From: Lathyrus oleraceus
Taxonomy: Eukaryota > Streptophyta > Magnoliopsida > Fabales > Fabaceae
Direction: 5' to 3'
Assembly (NCBI RefSeq): GCF_024323335.1
Contig: NC_066580.1
Span: 84,057,391 to 84,121,390, forward strand
DNA: 64,000 nucleotides
The notes beneath the pieces are model-generated. The model saw only the letters and a list, made by a program, of their open reading frames with translations, was not told the DNA's origin and ran no database searches. This document shows positions 56,113 through 64,000 of the stretch, piece after piece. Numbering within the stretch: the first letter of the stretch is position 1; each line of letters starts with the position of its first letter. A program made the position numbers and the translations under genes.

Positions 56113-57621
56113 CACGCGTTTTGAGAAATAACAGAAAATCTTGGACTTGGACCTCTCTCATTTGAGCCCACAAAGCCACGAAATTAGGCTATATATTCTA
56201 GACTCCCATCTCCCAAAAAAGCCTGACCTGAAAAGACCTGAGCTAACCTGATCTAAAACCTAACCTAACAGAGCCAGAGAAGAAGCCAACAGAGTTCAGA
56301 GCAACCTCCGGACCCTGAAGGAAACTCATCTACAAAAGAACTAATTCCAGACTCTAGGATTGCTCTACAAACCCAACCGGGCAATTCAACTTTAACCGAT
56401 CTCTCCAATCAGGTTTGCCTTATTCCCATTACTCTATGCTTAATTTGAATACTCTTAATGTATGAGGTATTATCACGAGGTTTTGCCCACGGTTAGATGT
56501 ATATGAATATGTAAATCAATGCCTTGAATTTTTAATCGTTTAATTTCTGAAATGTGTACCATAGGGTTTGGGATTTCCGAGATCGTACTGTTATCCATGA
56601 AGAACCCAAAACCCGCAGGCGTTCGCTAGCATCTTCGCTAGGCGAGCCTGCAGCGAAGCTTCGCTAAGCGAAGCAGTGGCGAGCGTGACAGTACTTGTTT
56701 TTTTGTTTGCTTCCTAATATGTCCTGTGACATGTTTTCTATTGCATCCATGCATTGCTTCCTAACCTGTTTGTTGAGTTTTTGTGAGGACTCACATGACT
56801 TTAGAAGAGATGGCTTGTGTGGTATTCCACTTTATTTGTGGGATACCCCCTGGAGGCTTATTCCGATTACCTGTACTGATTCGCTTTCTTTGATGGTGCT
56901 AGCTGGAGAGATCTCTGGGTTTCTTGTCCCCTTAGTTGCTGTTACTTCGGATCTTTATCCGTGTGGTACTTTTACCTTTTTCCCGCATTTTACCGCTTTC
57001 TTAGCTGGAAGACCTCGATATGAGGCAATGTTTTTGTGTGTTTATTTTTGTGCCTAAAGACCTCCACGAAGAGGCAATTGACGGATAAAAGGGATTAGTA
57101 TTCAATCCCCCGTTATTCAGTGCGTTATTCTTTAAGATCACACTACGTGTCGATGCTTCAGAACAAAAGCCCCAGATCTTTTGTCCGGTCAGTCAGTGGA
57201 GAGGGTTCCATCTTTCTGAACCCCCGCGCCTTGTCACGAGCTCACCCTGTCCAGGGTTAAGAGCTATGAGGTCTTATCCTCATTACCCTTTTGATCTGCT
57301 CACCCTGACGTTCAATGTTAGTGGTTAAGAGCCTTTTTGATTACCCTCCATGGCTTATTTGTCGAGGTTGATATGACCCCTCTTGACTAAAGCCCTACCC
57401 ATGTATGTTAAACCCCCCCTTGTTGGCATGGTTACTTTTATGCATGTTTGTTTTGTATAGTGTGATTGTCTCCCCATAGGATTGCTAGGCTTCGTATAGT
57501 CTCCCGTCTGCATGTCAATTAAGGTAGCGCGGTTCCTTCGTCTAGGACTGCCTTTTTGCATAAGCATCCCTAAAACACCAATAACTCATTGATTTTTCTT
57601 CTCCTAAGAATACGTTTACTC

Positions 57622-57626
57622 CTTCT
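57622..57626. repeat. Target site duplication of D, left copy
   Basis: CTTCT, repeated at 63324-63328. The 5' LTR of A reads CCTTCTACTACAGG without interruption here. Confidence 0.9.
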
Positions 57627-58793
57627 TGTAGTGTTGTATTCGTCGCTATATGATTTATCGATTAAACCATAAGCAAAGCATACAATGAAATTTCGAGTCG
57701 CCACCGCACTTTTATTTATCCAAAGGACTGGCTAAAAAGCGAACAAAAGCCTAAGAAGTTTTACACGTAGAAAACTAATAAAAGATCAGAGAGTCTGGGT
57801 AAGGGGTAAATTACGCAATGGGAAGGTGTTAGGCACCCACTACGTCCTAGGTACTCCTAGGGAGCCCTTTTCACACTTGTTGTATAAAATTGTTATTTGT
57901 TACGACATAAGTATTGTGCAAACATGATTGGGATGATGAGAAAAGAATATACAAGTTTTATTGGGTTTGAACGGATGAACCCGTTGCCTACGTACCTTCC
58001 ATCAAAGGTAAGGATCAAAACGTCGTAGTTCGGCTAAAAGATTTCCAAAAGTTGGTGGATTCAATTTTAAACAATAGCACTGAGACTTTTCATTATCAAT
58101 GGGAGAAAACTCGACCAAGACCAACATCCACCATGCGAGGATAGCTTCGACGTACTAGAGGGGTTAACCCTGTTTTCAGTACGGAAGTCTTACTGTCGAC
58201 TCACTAAGGATAGGGTGAGGTTTACATCAACCACAATGATAATTGAAACCTATGGCTAATGCATGAAAAGATTAACAATGGACAAAGCCAAAACAATTGA
58301 ATGGGTGAAGTTAATTGATTGTGATTATGAAAGTGGAGTCAAAGTATGATTAAGATTGATTCAAGAGAAGTGTTATGAAATAGGGTTTGAAAAAGTCAAG
58401 GACTTGGGGTCCAGGTTTTTAATTTGAAAACATGAAGATGTTTGCACAATATCTATCTCAAGTTTTGAAAACAATGTGTGAAAAGGTTTAGGACATAATG
58501 GGGATGAATGGATGAGGATGGAGTGTAAAACTTCTTAGAAGGTTCACCTCTTGAGATCATATAGAAGATGATTCAAGTGTGTCCTTTGGAATGGGCAATG
58601 AGCAATAACAAAATAAGCAAACAAATGATACCGGATGCCACTCAATGGTCTTACTCCAATCTCACAAACAAAAGCGGATACCGGATACCAATAGATGGAT
58701 TTACACCAATCTCCTAAACAAAAAACAAGGATGTCGGAAGCCAATAGATGGACTTATTCCAATCTCCTAAAACAAAACAAAACTTGGATACTG

Positions 58794-59210
58794 GATGCCA
58801 ATCTGCCTGGGCTTATACCAATATCCAATATATGATCATAGGAAAGCAAATGCCAACTTGCAGGGACTTACAATTGCATCCTCACATAAACAAAAGCAAA
58901 ACATGGATGTCAGATGCCAATCTATCTGGGCTTACTCTAACCTCCACAGTATGGTCTTAGGAATACAAATGCCAACTTGCAGGGACTTACAATTGCATCC
59001 TCACATACAACAAACAAATGCATGGATGTCAGATGCCAATCTATCTGGGCTTACTCTAACCTCCACAGTATGGTCCTAGGAATACAAATGCCAACTTGCA
59101 GGGACTTACAATTGCATCCTCACATACAACCAAACAATGCAACATATGATCATAGGAAAGCAAATGCCAACTTACAGGGACTTACAATTGCATCCTCACA
59201 TACAATCAAA
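58794..59210. repeat. About 119-bp repeats in the D LTR
   Basis: Roughly 3.5 units. Each has GATGCCAATCTATCTGGGCT, ATGCCAACTTGCAGGGACTT and ACAATTGCATCCTCACATA. Shorter relatives with ATGCCAATAGATGG...CTTA lie at 58628-58790. The core ATGCCAAT-N-GGTCTTAC also recurs in the C LTR. Confidence 0.85.
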
Positions 59211-60939
59211 CAAATGCATCAAGCAAAAAGAAGATGAGTGGCCAATGAGATGGTCTTATACTCACTTCCATATCACAGGAACAATGGCCAATGGATGGTC
59301 TTACAATTGTCCTCAATGGGCAAACAACAAAGACATGTCATAAAGACAAATGAGATGATCATGCATTAATGAGCAATTAATGATGACAAATGCACAAAGC
59401 ATGGAAGCAGACATGTGCATATGAAATAAGCAATCAATCAATGAAGTCATTCAGCACACACTATAACCAAGCAATCAGGCTCATACAAGAGGGTTAGGCA
59501 TTGAAGCCAACTGGAATAGGGTCAATGGTGCTCTTAACCTTGCCATTGAAGGGCTAAGGTGAAGCAGATGAAAGGATATGAGGGGTGTGCCTCATTGCTC
59601 TTATCCCTGATCAGGGAGAGCATTGAATATCAGAAGGTGTGGGAGTTCAGAAAGTAGGAACTCTCTCCACAAGTAAGACTCTATAGATCTTGGGCTTGGA
59701 TCTCAATGCTACAACCATGCAATGGGAGCAAGGAGAAGACTCACAGAATAGTAGGGGATAGGTTGCTTATCTCTTGGATTCTACCAATTGCCTTATTTAA
59801 AGGACTTTTCCTGCTTGGGACAAATGTAAACACACACAAGCATTGCCTCTTAAGGAGGACTTCAGACAGTTGCCTGGCCAAGAAACAGGCCAGGTCTTCC
59901 AGACTACATGAAGAAAAGGGATTATACCTCAATGCAAATTGCTATAAAGCAAAGCAAAGCAAGTTCAAAGAACTAAGCAACTAATGGTACCTGAAATAGT
60001 CAAACAGAATCAATACACCACTCAAAGTCAAAGTAAAAGGAGATAGAAATCAACAGTTAACATAATCAGATAAATGTGCAAAGCACAAGGCTTAAAGCTT
60101 GTGAGCCAAGCAACCTACAAAACAAACAAGTTAGTCATGATAATCAAATCAAGCTCAATCAATTTGTATTGTTCTCTTTGAAGCATTTGTTGCTTAACCT
60201 GAAAACATGAACTCAAACATAAGCAACGGGACCACTAGGACAAGCCTAGGGTCAAAAGGGGATGAGAAAGTCAAAACAGCAAGTGATATCCAATCAAAAT
60301 CAAGTTTAAACATTTAAGAAACAAACTCAATTGGTTTCATGTTCATATCATGCATCATCATCATTTCATAAGCAAAAGGAGTCAAAGCATGGCAAATGAA
60401 AGCTCATAGAAGTCAACAGCAAGACTTAATTCAAAACCAATCATAAACAATTCCAAAAACCATAAAATTATTCATGATCAACCATAATCCATAACATGAC
60501 ATGCATATAAAATTTCAGCTCAATTGGATCATGGGAAGATAGTCAATGAAAATCAGAAAGTCAAAACAATTTCAAACATGCTCAAAGGAGGCAACCAAAC
60601 ATGCATCAACTTCAAAAATTCATAAATCAGTGATAACATATGAGAAATGAATGGGATCAACACCATGGCAAAGCTTAAGATGTTTATTAATCACACACCA
60701 AATTTCAAATTCATCCAATAAAGTATGAGAATTTCACAAATGATATGGCATGATGTGTCACAAAAAGTCAACATAAGACCAACCAGGGGACAAAAATCTC
60801 AATCAATTGGAAAATGCTACAAATAATTCCAAGAAAAATCACATGTAAACAAGACATCCAAGAGTAGGTTCATGCAAAAATTAAGATCAATTCGAGGTCA
60901 AGAAGCATGGTATTGAAAATCATGAAGTTAGACATCAAT

Positions 60940-60962
60940 GGTGTGACACAAATTGTCACACC
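60940..60962. repeat. Palindrome GGTGTGACA-N5-TGTCACACC in the D LTR
   Basis: Perfect 9-bp arms around CAAAT; same core and spacer as in the C LTR at 46189-46211. Confidence 0.75.
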
Positions 60963-63323
60963 CTAATTCAAAAATTCATAACTCACAAACCAGAGATGAT
61001 AAATTCACAAACTCTACACCAAAATCACCATGAACGTGTCTAGTTTAAGCACAAACAATTTGGAAGCCATTGGATAAAGCATCATTATTTCACAAATGTT
61101 TTGGCAAAAGGTACAAAATATGAGCACATGAACAAAACCCTAATACCAATTAAAATCCACTTATCCAAAAAATCAGGAAAAATCATGATTAAAAACTAGA
61201 GATCCAGATGAACACAATGAAAAAATTCTCATTAATTTTGGATTAAAAATGGACGTGATATGATTTTTGCAAGTTGATGCATCCAAATGAAATAAGTATT
61301 GAAAACAAACATGATTTAATGGTTTAATTTGGGCACGGTGGCAATTTTGTAATTATTGGAACAACTAAATGAAACGCTGCGCTTAAGCTCATGGCTGGAA
61401 ATGTTCTGATTGGTGCATGTGGATAAAACAGTGCCAAACATGCAACTCACGTGCAAAATTCTGGGCAGCCAATTGATTTAGGGTTTGCGAAGCAACAGTG
61501 TCACCATCTTCATCCAACCAAAATCGTGAAATTAATTTTGTCTCAAAATTAAACAACAGGCATAACATTCGAACCAGCAGACCACATACATCAATAATCC
61601 AACAACCAATTACACCAATTTGAACCAACAAAGAAGCATCAAGCAAAAAACATATTCATATGTGCAGCTTCATGTCAACATAACTATCAGAATACACAAC
61701 CATTTTCAGTGATTTAAGTTTCACAATGTTCATGGCAAGGAAATCTACCTAATACATAGCATGGTTTAACGAATGGTGATGCTCGAAAACTTACTTGATT
61801 TGGAAGAAAATGATGAAACAGGTGTTGTTTGGATGCGTTGGCCCAAAACAGATGCACAGCAAGTTTCCAGGAAGTGAATGGTTGAAGATTTCGAGCTCAA
61901 GAATGCTTGGTTTGGTCCAGACCTTGAACTGCCATTGATGAGTTCTTGGAGAAAACAGTGTGTTTTAATGGCTTTACAGTCGGGTGTTGTTGCTTGCAAA
62001 GGTTCAACAGAGGTTAGTGGATGAAGGCACAACAGACCAAACTCGGATTCCTTCAGGTTTCTTAGCAGAAATTTCAAATGAAGGGAAAATGAGAATTTGA
62101 AAGAGTGAGGATTTTTCTGTCTTGAGTGTGGCTGCTGTTTGCTAGGGTTGTGTTCAGAGAGAATATGAGGTATATATGTGGTGATTAGTGGAGCTAAACT
62201 TCATTAATCAAAGTGGTAAAACAGAATTTTGTTTAAACGACAAGTTTTTTGCTAATTGGTGGTTTCTCACTCAAATGGTGCATGTGCATGAGCTGGCTGC
62301 GAAATGGGCTTTGTACAGATCCCAAATGCATTTTCTGAACTATCTCAATTGGCAAAATGGATTGAAAAGGGTTAATTCAAAAGTTCATTTTTACACCACA
62401 CTTGAAATTAATTCATGCAAGTCCAAAAAGGCCATTTTGATTGGTAATGTTTTGGTGAATGATGGTGACATTTTTGGAAAGAGGGGATCAAATGTGACTT
62501 GTAGGAAAAAACCCCACCCAATTTGGCCAAATGGTTTGAGAGATATGGCCTTTTGAAGTTCAAAATTTTTTGAAAATGATTTGATCATATCTTGCCAACC
62601 ATACATAGGAATTGAGTGTTCTTGGACTTTTTGAAAATGGGAGAACAAGATCTTCAACTTTCATGTTGGGCAAAAATTCATTTGAAGCTTGTATCATGAT
62701 GCAAGTTTAGGATCAAGAAGTTTCCATTTTTGGCAGGTGAAAATTACAGGTCAAGTTTCTATTTTTGGAAATTTTTTGTCTGACTTTAAATTCTTCAATG
62801 TGGATGCTTGACATGATATATGAAGCTTGTATGGACATGAATGAGACCTCTCAGACCAAATCCCACCATCAAATCACTAATTAAATGCACAGTTGACCAA
62901 CAGTTGACTTTCTAGGGTTTTGGATGACTGGGCCATGTTCTGATGAATTCCAAGCCCTAATCCCTTGAGAACTTGATCCAAAATGATGTCACAATTCATA
63001 TGAACTCTTGATTATTGATCATGGTGCCCAAATTCTTCAAGAATGGCCACCATCCACTGCTTAATGACTGATTTGACTGTTGACTGTAGATTGCTTCAGC
63101 TGCAAGCAACATGGTTAGATGACAATATTTTTGTACTTTTTGGTTAGTAAACATATGAAAAGCAAAGATATACAAATACAAAACATGCTTGGTGATCAAG
63201 AACCACACTCACAAGGCAACCCACCCACTAGGAGGGAAGCTAGGTATGCAATGATCCTTGAGGCCATGATATGATATGATATGGGCCATGAGGGATCTTA
63301 GGGCCCAAAATTGGGGTCTTACA

Positions 63324-63328
63324 CTTCT
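63324..63328. repeat. Target site duplication of D, right copy
   Basis: CTTCT; pairs with 57622-57626. Confidence 0.9.
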
Positions 63329-63899
63329 ACTACAGGCGAGTAAGTCTCCAAAGGTCGAGCATCCGGTAGATTGCGTAGTAACGTCGTTCATCCAAAAACA
63401 CAACCCCCTAACCCGTAGTTAGCCGAACTACGTTTTGCTCTGATTCTCATTCCAGATGAGATACGTAGGCATAAGACGCGATGTCTTACCGAGCACACTT
63501 CCCCTTAACCCATAGGTAGCCGAGCTACGAAGACTCTGATTCTCATATTCATATGAGATACGTATGTAGTGGATGCGACATCCGTGCGAGTCATTTTCTT
63601 TTGACCCTCTTTTAGTAAATAGTACATTAGATAAACCCATACACTTTAGACAAGAACAACAAGAGTGGATCCCGTAGAGTACTACGGGTGCGTAGGGGTG
63701 CTAATACCTTCCCTTCGCATAATCGACTCTCGAACCCAAGATTTGGTTGCGAGACCTTGTCTTTTCCTTTCCTTTTTCCAGGTTTACTTCGAGCGTTTCC
63801 TTTCCCTCCTTTGGGATAAATAACGCACGGTGGCGACTCTTCTGTCATTTCCTTTTCGCCGGTTGTTTTTTCGCATCTCCTTTTTCGCAGGTTGCAACA
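63329..63899 (+). repeat. 3' LTR of A, second part
   Basis: Resumes the A LTR after D, with the hairpin module at 63411-63580, GGGTGCTAATACC near 63695 and TGGCGACTCT near 63832-63841. Ends TTGCAACA (5' copy TTGCGACA). With the first part it totals 2526 bp. Confidence 0.92.
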
Positions 63900-63904
63900 A
63901 ACTC
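63900..63904. repeat. Target site duplication of A, right copy
   Basis: AACTC; pairs with 24684-24688. Confidence 0.9.
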
Positions 63905-64000
63905 ATCTCACAAGAAACCACCAAGCATAGAAGCAATTAATATATCAAGCAATTCATACATTACAAACAATACATTCATCCCAAATTTGCACAAAAATAT
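63905..64000 (-). other. Leader of element E, distal part (to window end)
   Basis: A+T-rich, no feature of its own. Assigned to E because it follows the A target duplication. Confidence 0.55.

Larger units (their letters stand above)
55672..57626 (+). repeat. 3' LTR of A, first part
   Basis: TGTAACACCCC onward, matching 24689-26611 of the 5' LTR, plus one extra 48-bp unit. Ends where D is inserted, at the duplication CTTCT. Confidence 0.92.
57627..63323 (-). mobile_element. Element D: 5.7-kb solo LTR
   Basis: Minus strand, TGTAAGACCCCAATTTTGG at 63323 to CAACACTACA at 57627; duplication CTTCT. No coding domains, primer site or polypurine tract inside 5697 bp, so it is read as a solo LTR. 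It shares long stretches with the C LTR (for example 62690-62830 against 48040-48180), so C and D are sister subfamilies. It has GGTGTTAGGCACCC near 57827, CGTCGTAGTTCGGCTAA near 58020, and a reversed TGGCGACTCG at 57694-57703. A TATA-like ATATATAC (reverse of about 62170-62178) lies upstream of a CTCTGAACAC start-like region. Open frames here are not genes. Confidence 0.85.
24689..63899 (+). mobile_element. Element A: Ogre-type retrotransposon hosting B, C and D
   Basis: Plus-strand element bounded by TGTAACACCCC at 24689 and GTTGCAACA at 63899, with perfect duplication AACTC. About 10.9 kb is its own sequence; the rest is nested insertions. Own order: 5' LTR, primer site, leader, gag with a deletion into protease, intron, RT leader, deletion, integrase (split by B), 3' UTR (split by C), polypurine tract, 3' LTR (split by D). 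It has no ORF1 and has lost nearly all gag, RT and RNase H, so it is non-autonomous. It sits in the leader of E. Confidence 0.92.
4600..64000 (-). mobile_element. Element E: old Ogre-type retrotransposon, split by F and A
   Basis: Minus-strand element with the order, right to left: leader, ORF1, gag, protease, intron, RT, RNase H, integrase, 3' UTR. It is interrupted by solo LTR F (8793-18549) in the RT leader and by the whole of element A (24689-63899) in the 5' leader; bases 63900-64000 are the leader continuing past A. Its 5' LTR lies beyond the window. Its 3' LTR is missing: the 3' UTR runs straight into the G LTR near 4600. The coding regions hold at least a dozen frameshifts and stops, so it is dead. 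It is the oldest insertion that can be ordered in this window. Confidence 0.85.

Noticed and set aside
24689..57626. A separate intact element formed by the A 5' LTR and the B LTRs
   Set aside because: The duplications pair 24684 with 63900 and 29979 with 41780; no other pairing of LTRs gives matching flanks.
62188..62556. 122-codon open frame
   Set aside because: Lies within solo LTR D and shows no domain; related LTR C does not keep it.

Overview
This window looks like intergenic DNA of a large legume genome, most likely tribe Fabeae (pea, vetch, grass pea or lentil). I found no host gene, tRNA or rRNA; essentially every base belongs to LTR retrotransposons. Most are Ogre-type (Ty3/gypsy, Tat lineage). 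Their marks are LTRs starting TGTAACACCCC, TGTCATACC, TGTAGCACC or TGTAAGACCCC, an A+G-rich tract AATAGGGGCA(A/G)C before the 3' LTR, a primer site TGGCGACTCTGCTGGGGAC, an extra ORF1 before gag in one element, an intron between protease and reverse transcriptase, and long tandem-repeat 3' UTRs. The organism call is inference from these families; the sequence itself does not name a species.

Layout (names G, E, F, copia, A, B, C, D are mine). 1-~4600: element G, plus strand, tail only (integrase end, 3' UTR with a 103-bp array, truncated 3' LTR). ~4600-64000: element E, minus strand, an old Ogre with ORF1, gag, protease, RT, RNase H and integrase, full of frameshifts and stops. E is split by F and A. 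F (8793-18549, minus) is a solo LTR in the RT leader of E, and holds a nearly intact Ty1/copia element (11345-17129, minus). A (24689-63899, plus, duplication AACTC) sits in the 5' leader of E. A is in turn split by B (29984-41779, plus, duplication ATATC, inside the A integrase), C (43760-54530, minus, duplication CATAC, inside the A 3' UTR) and D (57627-63323, minus, duplication CTTCT, a 5.7-kb solo LTR inside the A 3' LTR).

Insertion order follows from nesting: E is oldest, then A and F independently, then B, C and D into A and the copia element into F. The copia LTRs look identical over 592 bp, so it is the youngest. A, B and C carry large internal deletions with short or no homology at the joins, and each Ogre coding region has nonsense changes, many of them C-to-T type. 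None of the Ogre copies could make a full polyprotein; the copia copy is one frameshift away from open.

The most interesting signals are: a candidate in-frame intron recoverable in three separate elements (E, A, B); a conserved LTR module with paired hairpins and a primer-site-like TGGCGACTCT shared by five different LTR families; a 48-bp palindrome-rich LTR repeat whose copy number differs by exactly one between the two LTRs of A; and several 3'-UTR tandem arrays of the kind known to seed satellite DNA. I saw no evidence for a new defence, metabolic or RNA-based system.
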